Shown piece by piece: positions 29,740 to 38,940 of a stretch of DNA of 64,000 nucleotides (its first letter is position 1; the number at the start of each line of letters is the position of its first letter). Both the position numbers and the translations under genes were made by a program. The notes beneath the pieces were generated by a model that did no database searches, was not told the DNA's origin, and was given only the letters and a program-made list of their open reading frames with translations. This DNA comes from Falsiphaeobacter marinintestinus (GTDB taxonomy: Bacteria > Pseudomonadota > Alphaproteobacteria > Rhodobacterales > Rhodobacteraceae). Where the stretch lies: assembly GCF_007923355.1 (NCBI RefSeq), contig NZ_VOGO01000005.1:248001-312000 (forward strand). Direction: 5' to 3'.

Positions 29740-30393
29740 ATGTCGCACATCACTCTTATCCGCCACGGACAGGCCAACACCGGTGCAAGGGACGAAGTCA
29801 GCTATGACAAGCTCAGCGACCTTGGGCATCAGCAGGCGCAGTGGCTGGGGGAGTATCTGTCCACCAATGGTCCGCATCATCCGCGCCTGTATTGCGGCAC
29901 GCTGACCCGCCATATCGAAACCGCGCAGGCAATGGATATGGGCGAAGACATCGTGCAGGACGCCCGCCTGAACGAGTTGGAATATTTCACGCTGGCCGAG
30001 CTTCTCGAAACCCAGCACGGTGTCGTTATCCCGGTCGAGCGCGAAGGTTTTATCGACCACCTGCCGACAGTCTTCGCCGCCTGGCAGGATGGCAAGATCG
30101 AGAACCCGCCAGAAACGTTCGAGGCGTTCCATGCCCGTGTCTCAGCAGCCCTGATGGAAATCGCGCAGGGCGACGGACCGGCGCTGGTCGTGACCTCAGG
30201 CGGGCTGATCGCGATGGCGATGCGCCAGACGCTTGGGCTTGACATCCCGGCCATGGCACGTGTTGCCTTGGCGATCATGAACACCTCGATGCACCGGCTG
30301 TTTCCCATCGGCGACCACCTCAGCCCGGTGCTGTTCAACGCGGTGCCGCATCTGGACACGCCAGACCGGCACTACGCCCAGACGCATCTGTAA
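29740..30393 (+). CDS. Histidine phosphatase family protein
   Basis: A 217-residue phosphoglycerate-mutase-like phosphatase. The catalytic RHG is in ITLIRHGQANTG at residues 5-15, with the second Arg in the TRHIETAQAM segment and an acid/His region near LVVTSGGLIAMAMR. In this branch the usual late SHG is replaced by TSGG, so activity may differ from the classical enzymes. The ATG at 29740 is chosen because the fold starts there; an upstream extension is noise. The next gene begins 14 bases after its stop. Confidence 0.85.
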   Translation: MSHITLIRHGQANTGARDEVSYDKLSDLGHQQAQWLGEYLSTNGPHHPRLYCGTLTRHIETAQAMDMGEDIVQDARLNELEYFTLAELLETQHGVVIPVEREGFIDHLPTVFAAWQDGKIENPPETFEAFHARVSAALMEIAQGDGPALVVTSGGLIAMAMRQTLGLDIPAMARVALAIMNTSMHRLFPIGDHLSPVLFNAVPHLDTPDRHYAQTHL

Positions 30394-30407
30394 GGAAGAC
30401 GCCCGCC

Positions 30408-31460
30408 ATGACACATCTTTGGGTCCGCGCCGAACAGCGCCAAAACGAAGACCGGGTCGGTTTGGCCCCAGACGGCGCGCGCGCCCTGCTGGCCGCCGGG
30501 ATCCGCGTGACGATCGAAGACAGCACCACCCGTGCGATTCCAATCGACGGCTATCGCGATGCGGGTTGCGAGATCGCGGCAGAAAACAGCTGGCCCGATG
30601 CCCCGGCCGACGCGATCATCTTTGGCCTGAAAGAACTGCCAGATGACGGCACGCCCCTGCCCCACAAGCACATCATGTTCGGCCATGCCTTCAAAGGCCA
30701 GCATTCAGGCAAGGCCCTGCTGGACCGGTTCACCGCCGGGGGCGGTATGCTTTATGATCTGGAATACCTTGTGGATGAAGCGGGCCGCCGCGTTGCCGCG
30801 TTCGGCTATTGGGCCGGTTATGCCGGCGCCGCTGTCACGCTGAAAGCCTGGGCTGCGCAACAGCAAGGCGGAATCTGCGGGCCCGTCGGGGCCTATCCAA
30901 ACAAAGACGCCTTGCTGGCCGAATTGCTCGCAGACCTTGACGCCACCGGTGCCCCGCGCCCCGCTGCCATCGTCATTGGTGCGCTGGGTCGTGTCGGGTC
31001 TGGCGCAGCCGACCTGTGCGAGGCGATGGGCGTTGCCGTCACCAAGTGGGACATGGCCGAAACCGCCAATGGCGGCCCGTTCCCCGAAATCCTTGACCAC
31101 GACCTGTTCCTGAACTGCATCTTCGCCCGCCCCGGCACCCCGGTTTTTGTACCGGTCTCGGCCCTGACGGCCTCGCGCAAACTGACCGCCATCGGCGATG
31201 TCGCCTGCGATCCGGACAGCGATTACAATCCCCTACCAGTCTATAATCGCGCCACGTCGTGGGATGCACCGGTGGTGCGCGTGGCCACGGACCCTGTTCT
31301 GGACGTGATGGCCATCGACAACCTGCCCTCCATGCTGCCAGCCGAAAGCTCGGATGACTATGCGGCGCAGCTTTTGCCCTCGCTTTTGACCCTGACTGAC
31401 CTTGGCGCAGGCGTCTGGGCGCGCGCAAAGGCGGTATTCGATGACAACACAAAGATCTGA
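30408..31460 (+). CDS. Saccharopine dehydrogenase, lysine-forming type (LYS1-like)
   Basis: A 350-residue enzyme of the alanine-dehydrogenase/LYS1 fold. It interconverts saccharopine + NAD+ with lysine + 2-oxoglutarate + NADH. Diagnostic segments are LWVRAEQRQNEDRVGLAPDGA, IIFGLKELP, HIMFGHAFKGQ, the AFGYWAGYAGAA strand and the NAD-binding IVIGALGRVGSGAADLCEAMG. It lies 14 bases after the phosphatase gene and 12 before the LYS9-type gene, forming a likely operon. In bacteria the pair would usually serve lysine catabolism; direction is inferred. Confidence 0.87.
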   Translation: MTHLWVRAEQRQNEDRVGLAPDGARALLAAGIRVTIEDSTTRAIPIDGYRDAGCEIAAENSWPDAPADAIIFGLKELPDDGTPLPHKHIMFGHAFKGQHSGKALLDRFTAGGGMLYDLEYLVDEAGRRVAAFGYWAGYAGAAVTLKAWAAQQQGGICGPVGAYPNKDALLAELLADLDATGAPRPAAIVIGALGRVGSGAADLCEAMGVAVTKWDMAETANGGPFPEILDHDLFLNCIFARPGTPVFVPVSALTASRKLTAIGDVACDPDSDYNPLPVYNRATSWDAPVVRVATDPVLDVMAIDNLPSMLPAESSDDYAAQLLPSLLTLTDLGAGVWARAKAVFDDNTKI

Positions 31461-31472
31461 AGGAGACCCATC

Positions 31473-32615
31473 ATGACCATTCACTGGTGCGGCACCGGCC
31501 TGTCGGCCATCCCCGGCCTGCGGCGGCTGATCCAAGCCGGTCAGGACGTGACCGTCTGGAACCGGACGCTGGACAAGGCACAGGACGCCGTGGGCGATCT
31601 GACCGACAAGATCCGCGCCTTCGACATCGACGCGCTGGGGGATACCCTTGCCAAGGGCGACGTCGTTGTCTCCATGCTGCCCGGCGACTGGCACGTACCA
31701 CTTGCCGAACTGGCGATCTCGAAGGGCGCGCATTTCGTGTCGTCTTCCTATATCGCGCCCGAGATGCAGGCGCTTGACGACAAGGCGCGCGCCGCCGGCG
31801 TGGCGCTGGTCAACGAAGTCGGACTGGATCCGGGCATCGACCACCTGATGGCTCATGCGCTGATCGAAGACTACCGCGCCTCTGACGCTTTTGACCCGGC
31901 GAACCACTTGAGCTTTATTTCCTATTGCGGTGGCATTCCGAAAAACCCCAACCCGTTCCGTTACAAATTCAGCTGGTCGCCATTGGGTGTGCTCAAGGCA
32001 CTGCGCTCCCCATCCCGCTCGATCCGCGACTATTCCGAATTGCGCGTCAACCGCCCCTGGGACGCGATCAGCAGCTATACCGCTCCGCTGCCCACCCCCG
32101 AAAGCTTCGAGGTTTATCCCAACCGCGATTCCCTCCCCTTCATGGATCAGTACCAGTTTGACTCGGGCTGGCCGGTTAAGGAATTCGTGCGCGGCACCCT
32201 GCGCCTGAACGGCTGGGCCGACGCCTGGGACGGTGTGTTCAAAGAGGTCGAAACCCTGACCGGTCCCGAAGGCGACGCACGCCTGAAAGAAATGTCCGAT
32301 CAGTTCTGGGCTGACAACGCCTATGACGACGGCGAACCCGACCGGGTTGTGCTATGCGTCAGCCTGAAGGCGGAACAAGACGGGCAAGCCGTCTGGCACA
32401 AGACTTATGTGATGGATGCCTGGGGGGATGAGCGCGGCTCGGCAATGGCGCGTCTGGTCTCGATCCCGGTGTCACTGGCGATTACCTCGGTTCTGAACCG
32501 TGAAATCCCGGCTGGGGTTCACGCCGCGCCTGGCGATCCGAAACTGGTCGAAAACTGGATGTCGGTGATCGACACACAAGCCCAGCATCTGCAGATCGTC
32601 GACCAGCTGGGCTGA
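31473..32615 (+). CDS. Saccharopine dehydrogenase family protein, glutamate-forming type (LYS9-like)
   Basis: This 380-residue reductase resembles saccharopine reductase (LYS9), which interconverts saccharopine with glutamate and 2-aminoadipate semialdehyde. The Rossmann start is HWCGTGLSAIPGLRRLI, a shortened form of the usual Gly motif. The hallmark NEVGLDPGIDHLMAHALIED is present, followed by SYCGGIPKNPNPFRYKFSW and SPLGVLKAL, both characteristic. Length is a little below yeast LYS9. Together with the gene just upstream it would complete a split lysine-ketoglutarate reductase/saccharopine dehydrogenase route. Confidence 0.87.
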   Translation: MTIHWCGTGLSAIPGLRRLIQAGQDVTVWNRTLDKAQDAVGDLTDKIRAFDIDALGDTLAKGDVVVSMLPGDWHVPLAELAISKGAHFVSSSYIAPEMQALDDKARAAGVALVNEVGLDPGIDHLMAHALIEDYRASDAFDPANHLSFISYCGGIPKNPNPFRYKFSWSPLGVLKALRSPSRSIRDYSELRVNRPWDAISSYTAPLPTPESFEVYPNRDSLPFMDQYQFDSGWPVKEFVRGTLRLNGWADAWDGVFKEVETLTGPEGDARLKEMSDQFWADNAYDDGEPDRVVLCVSLKAEQDGQAVWHKTYVMDAWGDERGSAMARLVSIPVSLAITSVLNREIPAGVHAAPGDPKLVENWMSVIDTQAQHLQIVDQLG

Positions 32616-32687
32616 CACAAACGATCAAAGGCGCACGTCCCCGCGCGCCTCTGCTTCTTTCTTGTTGAAAAATACCCCGGGGGTGAA

Positions 32688-32750
32688 TTGGCCGTATGGC
32701 CAAGAGGGGGCAGCTCCCCCTCCCCTGTCGGATCGCGAATGCGATCCGAC
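32688..32750. repeat. Three consecutive hairpins between convergent genes
   Basis: Three perfect inverted repeats in a row: TTGGCC-GTAT-GGCCAA (32688-32703), GAGGGGG-CAGCT-CCCCCTC (32704-32722), and GTCGGATCGC-GAAT-GCGATCCGAC (32727-32750). They lie between the LYS9-like gene and the DUF3775 gene, after an ACCCCGGGGGT stretch at 32674-32684. The arrangement looks like a dispersed intergenic element or a bidirectional termination region. No copy elsewhere in the window was noticed. Confidence 0.55.
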
Positions 32751-32758
32751 GCCCTGGA

Positions 32759-33076
32759 TCACAACAGATCGTTCTCGACATCTTCTGCCGAGATCCCCAA
32801 AGCATCCAGCCCGTTCTCAAGATGGTCCGACAGGTGTGGCGAGCCAAGCAGGTAATCCGCGCACGGAATCGTTGCTTCGGCCTTGGCTGTCCTTATCGCC
32901 TCGGCCAGATCCTCGGCCTCAAAGCTTTCACGCCCGATCCACATGATCGCCACCAACTCGGCTTGTTCATCTTCGCTCATCCGGTCAATGAAGGCGCGCA
33001 ATTCGCCCTCGGCCCGACCCAGTTCGCGTGCCATCATGGCCACCTGGCCCACTTTGCGTGCGGAAATTTCCAGCAT
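32759..33076 (-). CDS. DUF3775 domain-containing protein
   Basis: A 105-residue small helical protein of the DUF3775 family, found in alphaproteobacteria with unknown function. Segments seen are ISARKVGQVAMMARELGRAEGELRAFI, LVAIMWIGRESFEAEDL and LLGSPHLSDHLENGLDALG. The frame stays open far upstream through the cyclase gene, but ATG 33076 has AAGGG at 8 bases and gives the family length; ATG 33082 is too close to the site. It follows the cyclase gene in the same direction, 88 bases away. Confidence 0.8.
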   Translation of the reverse strand: MLEISARKVGQVAMMARELGRAEGELRAFIDRMSEDEQAELVAIMWIGRESFEAEDLAEAIRTAKAEATIPCADYLLGSPHLSDHLENGLDALGISAEDVENDLL

Positions 33077-33164
33077 GCTCATATCCCTTCTGTTCGCTGT
33101 CGTTGCATCATCAGACGGCAGACCCGGGTGCACGTCTTTGATCTTGAACAAATCGGCCAGCCTA

Positions 33165-34478
33165 TCATCCAGAACCGGTCCTGCGCCCGAACAGACGCAA
33201 TTCATGGCTACGCCCCCGCAACGCGACATCGCCCAGATTGTCCCATCCATCATCTGCAAGACCTGCCGCACTCAGAAGGTCCCCTGACAGGATAATCTCC
33301 ATGCCTTCGGCCTTGGTCATCTGTTCCAGCCGCGCCGCGGCATTCACCGTGTCGCCAAATACCGAGTATTCCAGCCGTTGCTGACTGCCGACGACACCGC
33401 TGAACACCTCGCCCCAATGCGCGCCGATCCCGACGTTCACAGGCGTTTCGCCCGACGCTTTGCGTCCTTCAGACCAGTCTGCCATGCTTTGCGCCAATGA
33501 CATGGCGCACGCCACACACGCCCGCGCGGCAGATTGCGGGTCGTTGTCACGCTCGAACACGATCATCGCCGCATCGCCCATGAATTTGTCAATGATACCG
33601 CCGTTCTTGTCAGACACCGACGCAATCCGGTCGCGGTATTCGGTCATCAGCCCCGTGACCTCTTGCGGCGCGCGGTTTTCCGACCAGCCGGTAAAATCCC
33701 GCATATCGATGAACAGGACGCCAACATCATGCCTTTGGCCCTGCTGCAGCTGGTCCAACCCGCCCCCGGCCAGCCGGGTCACCAGTTGTTCAGGCAGATA
33801 GCGTGTCAGGTTGGCGTTGCGCAGCGCCGTGTCGATGGACCGATGCAACAGCTGTTGCGTCCGCCGCACGGCCACATACAGCACCACACCCGCCAGTCCG
33901 ATCATCACCAGACGCATCAGGTTTGGCGGCGGCGACAGGAATATCCAGACCGGTCCGTCGAACAGACCCCGCATCTGTCCGGCCTCGACCGAGATCAGAA
34001 AGCCAACACCGATCACCAGCAGCACGACCGTATAAGCCATGACCTTTGGGTTGACCCGCAAAACGCTGAAACTCAGCACAATTGGCACCAGCCAGATCGA
34101 CGGCAAAGTGAACACCGCGTCCCCGGTCAATTGGGTGTTCTGCATGCTCAGCCAGACACTGATCACAATGAACACAACGTCCGCCGTGGCCGTCAGCCAG
34201 ATCATCCAGACCCGCACCAGCCCGCGCCGGGACAGGATCCATGTCAGCAGCCCCAGCAGGAAATAGCATCCAACGGTGCCTGCCGCGTAAATCCACTGGA
34301 ATTTCAAGACATGAAGTACACCAGTCGTCGTGGCTTCGGGCGGTGATACGGCGATCCACAGGAACATGACCAGACCGATGGAAACGCCCATCCGCAACAG
34401 CGACACCAGCCGTTCTGCGTCAAGCTCGGCGCGGGTCAGCAGGTGGGAAAGATCGGATTGGCCTGGGGTATCTGTCAT
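33165..34478 (-). CDS. Membrane-bound class III adenylate/guanylate cyclase
   Basis: This 437-residue protein has about six N-terminal membrane helices (residues 25-230) and a C-terminal class III cyclase domain (about 250-430). Metal-binding Asp residues are in VGVLFIDMRDFTGWS. Lys and Asp in GIIDKFMGDAAMIVFE fit an adenylyl-cyclase-type base pocket. Dimer and transition-state residues appear in RLEYSVFGDTVNAAARLEQ (Asp-Thr, Asn, Arg). It should make cAMP from ATP, but ligand and signal are unknown. ATG 34478 or an in-frame ATG at 34499 could be the start. It lies downstream of rmuC, probably in the mutL-rmuC transcript. Confidence 0.88.
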   Translation of the reverse strand: MTDTPGQSDLSHLLTRAELDAERLVSLLRMGVSIGLVMFLWIAVSPPEATTTGVLHVLKFQWIYAAGTVGCYFLLGLLTWILSRRGLVRVWMIWLTATADVVFIVISVWLSMQNTQLTGDAVFTLPSIWLVPIVLSFSVLRVNPKVMAYTVVLLVIGVGFLISVEAGQMRGLFDGPVWIFLSPPPNLMRLVMIGLAGVVLYVAVRRTQQLLHRSIDTALRNANLTRYLPEQLVTRLAGGGLDQLQQGQRHDVGVLFIDMRDFTGWSENRAPQEVTGLMTEYRDRIASVSDKNGGIIDKFMGDAAMIVFERDNDPQSAARACVACAMSLAQSMADWSEGRKASGETPVNVGIGAHWGEVFSGVVGSQQRLEYSVFGDTVNAAARLEQMTKAEGMEIILSGDLLSAAGLADDGWDNLGDVALRGRSHELRLFGRRTGSG

Positions 34479-34514
34479 GACTGTTCCACGCGCGCCCATT
34501 CGGGTTCCGTCGGT

Positions 34515-35756
34515 TTACCCGTCGCCAATGGGCACGACATTTCCCCTTGGCTCTGGTGCATCCGGTGCCAATTCTTCGAAATCGAAATTGTCCAGACGCT
34601 GCGCCCGCCGCCCCGCCTTGTCGGCGCTGATCTTGATGTCCGAGATATCCTTGGCCGCCTGTCCGAAATGACGGTCCAGATTAGACACCCGGTCGCCCAG
34701 CCGTTCGACATCCTTGTGCAGCAGGCCCAGTTCCTTGCGGATGGCGCCCGCCTGTTCACGCATCCGCGCATCCTTCAGGATCGCGCGCATCGTGTTCAGG
34801 GTTGCCATGCAGGTGGTCGGTGACACGATCCAGACCCGCGCGGAAAAACCTTCGCGCACCAGTTCCGGAAAATTCGCGTGCAATTCGGCATAGACCGCTT
34901 CGGACGGCAGAAACATCAGCGCGCCATCGGCGGTTTCACCGTCGATGATATAGCGTTCGGAAATTGCCTTTATATGGGTGCGCACGGCGGTGCGCATCAT
35001 CCGCGCGGCCTCGGTCAATTCGCCTTGGGTGTTGGCCTTGCGCAGCGCCTCATATGCCTCAAGCGGAAATTTCGAGTCGATCACGATGGGTCCGGGCGGG
35101 TTCGGCAGATGGATCAGGCAATCGGCGCGGCGCCCGTTCGACAGGGTCGCCTGCAGTTCATAGCTGTCTTTTGGCAAGGCCTTGGACACGATGTCGTTCA
35201 ACTGGATTTCACCAAACGCGCCGCGGGTCTGCTTGTTGGACAGGATGTCCTGAAGGCTCAGCACATCTCCGGACAGCTTGGTGATGTTATCCTGCGCCTT
35301 GTCGATCACCGCCAGCCGCTCCTGAAGCTGCGTCAGCGAGGTCGTGGTTTTCTTGGATTGCCCGTGCAGCGTTTCGCTCATCCGTTGCTGCATTTCTGTC
35401 AGCGCCCGGTTCTGACGCATCGCGTTGTCGGCCAGCCGGTCGTTCATGTGCTGCTGAACAGCTGCAAGGCGGGTTTCGACGGTCTGGATCACCTGCACCT
35501 GAGCGTTCGCCTGCGTGTCGGACACATTTTGCAGCCCCCCGCGCATCTGCTCCTGCCCCTGTCCCAGTTGCTGCACGCTTTGGCCCAGCATCGCCATCTG
35601 CTGCGCGATGGGTTCGACCATCCGGGCCGAGCGGTTGGAGGCGCGCAGGGCGAGGAACAGCAGCAACAGGACAAGCAGAATGATGCCCATTCCCGCCAGT
35701 GCGGCCATGACGGTCGGGTCTTCCAACGAATAGGTCTGATCACCGATCTGGATCAT
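34515..35756 (-). CDS. rmuC: DNA recombination protein RmuC
   Basis: A 413-residue RmuC family protein, a presumed nuclease-like protein that limits recombination at inverted repeats. It begins with a membrane anchor (about 20-40), then a long coiled coil (about 50-160, rich in Gln/Ala/Leu), then the conserved domain: RGAFGEIQLNDIV, RADCLIHLPNP, VIDSKFPLEAYEAL (the PD-(D/E)xK-like core) and ALMFLPSEAVYAEL. Its start overlaps the mutL stop by 4 bases, so the two are translationally coupled. Confidence 0.95.
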   Translation of the reverse strand: MIQIGDQTYSLEDPTVMAALAGMGIILLVLLLLFLALRASNRSARMVEPIAQQMAMLGQSVQQLGQGQEQMRGGLQNVSDTQANAQVQVIQTVETRLAAVQQHMNDRLADNAMRQNRALTEMQQRMSETLHGQSKKTTTSLTQLQERLAVIDKAQDNITKLSGDVLSLQDILSNKQTRGAFGEIQLNDIVSKALPKDSYELQATLSNGRRADCLIHLPNPPGPIVIDSKFPLEAYEALRKANTQGELTEAARMMRTAVRTHIKAISERYIIDGETADGALMFLPSEAVYAELHANFPELVREGFSARVWIVSPTTCMATLNTMRAILKDARMREQAGAIRKELGLLHKDVERLGDRVSNLDRHFGQAAKDISDIKISADKAGRRAQRLDNFDFEELAPDAPEPRGNVVPIGDG

Positions 35757-37615
35757 GTGCGTCCGAACAGCCGTTCGATATCGGCCAGCTTGAGTTCAAC
35801 ATATGTAGGTCGCCCATGGTTGCACTGGCCGGAATGGGGCGTTGCCTCCATCTCGCGCAGCAGGGCGTTCATCTCTTCGCCATGCATCCGCCGGCCCGAC
35901 CGGATCGAGCCATGGCAGGCCACGCGGCTGAGGATCGCTTCGATGCGGGCCTGGACGGTCTGGTTGTCGCCCTGATCCGCAAGCTCGTCCAGAATGTCAC
36001 GGATCATCGCTTGCGCGTTGACTTCCCCCAGAATGGCAGGGGTTTCGCGCACAGCAATTGCGCCGCCTCCGAACGGCTCAATGCCAAGCCCCAGCCGGGT
36101 CAAATCCTCTGCAACGTCCAAAAGGGTGGCACAGTCGTTGTCGGACAACTCAACGATTTCGGGGATCAGTAGGGCCTGTGCAGCGACGCCGTTTTCGGCC
36201 ATCTGGTGCTTCAGCTTTTCATAGACCAGCCGTTCGTGCGCGGCGTGCTGGTCGACGATAACGATCCCTGTTTCGGTCTGCGCAATGATATAGTTTTCAT
36301 GCACCTGAGCCCGCGCCGCACCCAGCGGCAGTTGGTCGGGCTGAGTGGTTTCAACGTCTTCACTGTGATCAGGCGAGGTGATGATCTGGCCCGAATAGCT
36401 TTCCGAAAACCCGGAAAAACCAGTGTCGAACGGCTCGGGCGCTTGTCCGCGATACGCCGTCGCGCGGGCGTTCATAGACGGGCGATCCATCTGATACACC
36501 GGCGCGCCAGAAGGTTCGGGCCGCATCGCGCCCAGCGTGGCATCGGCGACAGTGGTCGAGGCGCGATGCCCGGCTTCGGCCAATGCGTGGCGCAGGCCGG
36601 ATACGATCAAACCGCGCGGGACCCCGGAGTCACGGAACCGGACCTCGGATTTGGCGGGGTGCACGTTGACGTCGACCAAGGTCGGGTCACAATCAAGGAA
36701 CAGGGCCGCCGCCGGGTGCCTGTCACGGCTGAGAAAATCGAAATAGGCGGCGCGCAGGGCACCGGTCAGCATCTTGTCGCGGACCGGGCGGCCATTGACG
36801 AACAGGTATTGCGCCACCGCCGCGCCGCGCGAATAGGTCGGCAAAGCGGCATAGCCATACAGGCGGATACCTTCGCGGGTGGCATCGATGCGCAGCGCGT
36901 TTTCGGCAAATTCACGACCCAGAATGCGGGCCAGACGGTCGTGCAATGCGTCGAACAGATCACCCGATTCTGCGTCCGCGCGAAAGGTCACGCGCCCGTT
37001 GCCGCCGCCCGACACGTCGCGCAGGGTAAACCCGATCGCGGGTTCGGCCATCGCGAGGCGCTTGACCACATCCGAGATTGCCTGGCTTTCGGCGCGATCG
37101 GTGCGCATGAACTTCAGCCGCGCAGGGGTGGCATAAAACAGGTCGCGCAGTTCGACCACGGTGCCACGGCTCAGCGCGGCAGGTTTCACGGGATCGGTCC
37201 GACCACCGGACACGCGGATGGTCGCAGCATCTGCATCATTGACGCGGCTGGTGATCGACAGACGGCCAACCGAACCCAATGACGGCAAAGCCTCGCCGCG
37301 GAACCCGAAGGTGTGGATGTTTAGCAGATCGGACCCGTCGATTTTCGACGTTGCATGGCGCGACAAGGCCAGCGGCAAGTCACCCGCCGCGATGCCGCAG
37401 CCGTCATCTGTCACCCGGATCAGCGTCTTGCCGCCATCGGCGACATCGATCACAATTCTGGTCGCACCCGCATCAACGGCGTTTTCGACCAGTTCTTTGA
37501 CGGCAGATGCGGGGCGTTCCACGACTTCACCGGCCGCGATTCTGTTGATCGCGGTTTCGTCCAGTTGACGAATGACGGGCGGATTATCGCGGATGTTGCG
37601 GTTAGGGAAAGCCAT
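35753..37615 (-). CDS. mutL: DNA mismatch repair protein MutL, endonuclease-type
   Basis: This 620-residue protein couples mismatch recognition to strand incision. The N-terminal GHKL ATPase is complete: IAAGEVVERPASAVKELVEN (ATP-Mg Asn/Glu), VTDDGCGI and HTFGFRGEAL. The C-terminal domain has DQHAAHERLVYE, which fits the endonuclease motif DQHA-x2-E-x4-E that is absent from E. coli MutL, so this MutL should nick DNA itself. CPC-type residues lie near ACHGSIRSG and GQCNHGRP. It overlaps rmuC by 4 bases and follows the CydA-like gene by 39 bases. Confidence 0.96.
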   Translation of the reverse strand: MAFPNRNIRDNPPVIRQLDETAINRIAAGEVVERPASAVKELVENAVDAGATRIVIDVADGGKTLIRVTDDGCGIAAGDLPLALSRHATSKIDGSDLLNIHTFGFRGEALPSLGSVGRLSITSRVNDADAATIRVSGGRTDPVKPAALSRGTVVELRDLFYATPARLKFMRTDRAESQAISDVVKRLAMAEPAIGFTLRDVSGGGNGRVTFRADAESGDLFDALHDRLARILGREFAENALRIDATREGIRLYGYAALPTYSRGAAVAQYLFVNGRPVRDKMLTGALRAAYFDFLSRDRHPAAALFLDCDPTLVDVNVHPAKSEVRFRDSGVPRGLIVSGLRHALAEAGHRASTTVADATLGAMRPEPSGAPVYQMDRPSMNARATAYRGQAPEPFDTGFSGFSESYSGQIITSPDHSEDVETTQPDQLPLGAARAQVHENYIIAQTETGIVIVDQHAAHERLVYEKLKHQMAENGVAAQALLIPEIVELSDNDCATLLDVAEDLTRLGLGIEPFGGGAIAVRETPAILGEVNAQAMIRDILDELADQGDNQTVQARIEAILSRVACHGSIRSGRRMHGEEMNALLREMEATPHSGQCNHGRPTYVELKLADIERLFGRT

Positions 37616-37654
37616 ACCGCAATACCTAGCATGGCCGCAGGCGATTCTGCCACC

Positions 37655-38782
37655 TCAAACCGGGGGGCAGATGCTACGTTGCAAAGCGTTGAACAGCACG
37701 GGCCGACGGGCGTGTTCGGTCACGCCAGACTTGCGCGCCATGGCGACAAGAACCGCAAAATAGGTCAAAACCAGCACCGCAATCGTGGCCAGATACACGG
37801 GCAATGTTGCGTTTACCGCGCCGGGGGCAAGCACAGCAGCGGCATCGTCGATGCGCATCTGGCCCCGGATCAGCCAGACCGAATGCACCATCCGGTCGAA
37901 CGGCCAGCCCAGCAGCAACACCGCCCAGCCAGCAATGGGCAGTACCAGCATCAGCGTCTGCAGACCGTCGGGCAGGGTCGTTATCCCTGTGTCCGGCTTG
38001 CGCAGGGCCACGAGAAGCCCCGAGGTGCTTAACGATATCGCCGTCAGAGTGACAAGCAGCGTGGCATTGGCCGGGAAGGGATCGGACAAGGCGACCAGCC
38101 CCAACCCGAGCAGGGCCGACCCTGAGGCCAGCAACAATCCGGTTTTTGCGATGCCATCCAAGGCCGCGTCCCGCGCCCTGCCGACCTGACGCACAGCCGA
38201 CAGGCAGGCCATTAACAGGCCGACAGTGAGGCCCGATGCCAAGATCAGGAACAGCGCGAGGCTCCAGACCCGAGGATTGGTGAGTACGGTGATCCAGTTG
38301 GCCGCAGTCAGGCTCCACCGCGATGTGAAAACACCAACCGGATCGACCATCCAAGACATCAGGATCACCGGTGGCACCAAGGTTATCACCCCACCAACCG
38401 CCGACGCCGCAATCAGAAGGGTCACGGTGCGGGTCGGCAGCACACGAAGGCCTGTCGCGGCGATGGCAAGCGGGACGACCTGCAGGGCATTGCCGGTCAG
38501 GTACAAGACCTGCATCGGATGTGCGACCGCGCCCGCCTGATCCATGAACACCGGCAATGTCAGAACGAACTGGGTCCACAGCGCCCAGCCCGAAACGACC
38601 TGAAACGCCACCGACACCGCATAGACCGGCATCCAAAGCCCAAATGCGCGCGCCCAATCCACCCCGGGCCGCAACCGGAACGTCACCAAAAGCCAGCCCA
38701 GCGCCAAAGTGACGGCTGGGAACAGCAGGTGAAAGGCGGTTAATGCCCCGAGTTGGACCCGGGACAGCAGAAGGGTATCCAT
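37655..38782 (-). CDS. Divergent, short cytochrome bd subunit I-like membrane protein
   Basis: A 375-residue protein with about nine hydrophobic segments. Its start (LLSRVQLGALTAFHLLFPAVTLALG) resembles CydA, where the equivalent His binds a b-type haem. It is far shorter than normal CydA (about 450-520). It lacks the Q-loop and the Glu-rich region near residue 100. Where the second haem His of CydA should lie, the helix reads WSLALFLILASGLTVG with no His. No cydB is adjacent. It may be a degenerate paralogue with another role, or a non-functional remnant under selection as an intact frame. Confidence 0.6.
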   Translation of the reverse strand: MDTLLLSRVQLGALTAFHLLFPAVTLALGWLLVTFRLRPGVDWARAFGLWMPVYAVSVAFQVVSGWALWTQFVLTLPVFMDQAGAVAHPMQVLYLTGNALQVVPLAIAATGLRVLPTRTVTLLIAASAVGGVITLVPPVILMSWMVDPVGVFTSRWSLTAANWITVLTNPRVWSLALFLILASGLTVGLLMACLSAVRQVGRARDAALDGIAKTGLLLASGSALLGLGLVALSDPFPANATLLVTLTAISLSTSGLLVALRKPDTGITTLPDGLQTLMLVLPIAGWAVLLLGWPFDRMVHSVWLIRGQMRIDDAAAVLAPGAVNATLPVYLATIAVLVLTYFAVLVAMARKSGVTEHARRPVLFNALQRSICPPV

Positions 38783-38940
38783 GATTGGCTCTGTCTGTTC
38801 GCGTTAACAGGAGAATTGAAGAGCAGGTGGTATCGCGCCAATCGGTTGCCAAGCCGATGCGACAGCAGGGCGCAGGCAAAGTGGCGAAATTGCGCAAATC
38901 TCATCCGGTGTGGCGGCGGGTTGCCTAGATCTGGGGCGGC

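Noticed and set aside
37674-38897. 407-codon frame overlapping the CydA-like gene in another frame
   Set aside because: Ala/Gly/Arg-rich translation without membrane segments or motifs; the CydA-like frame has clear helices.
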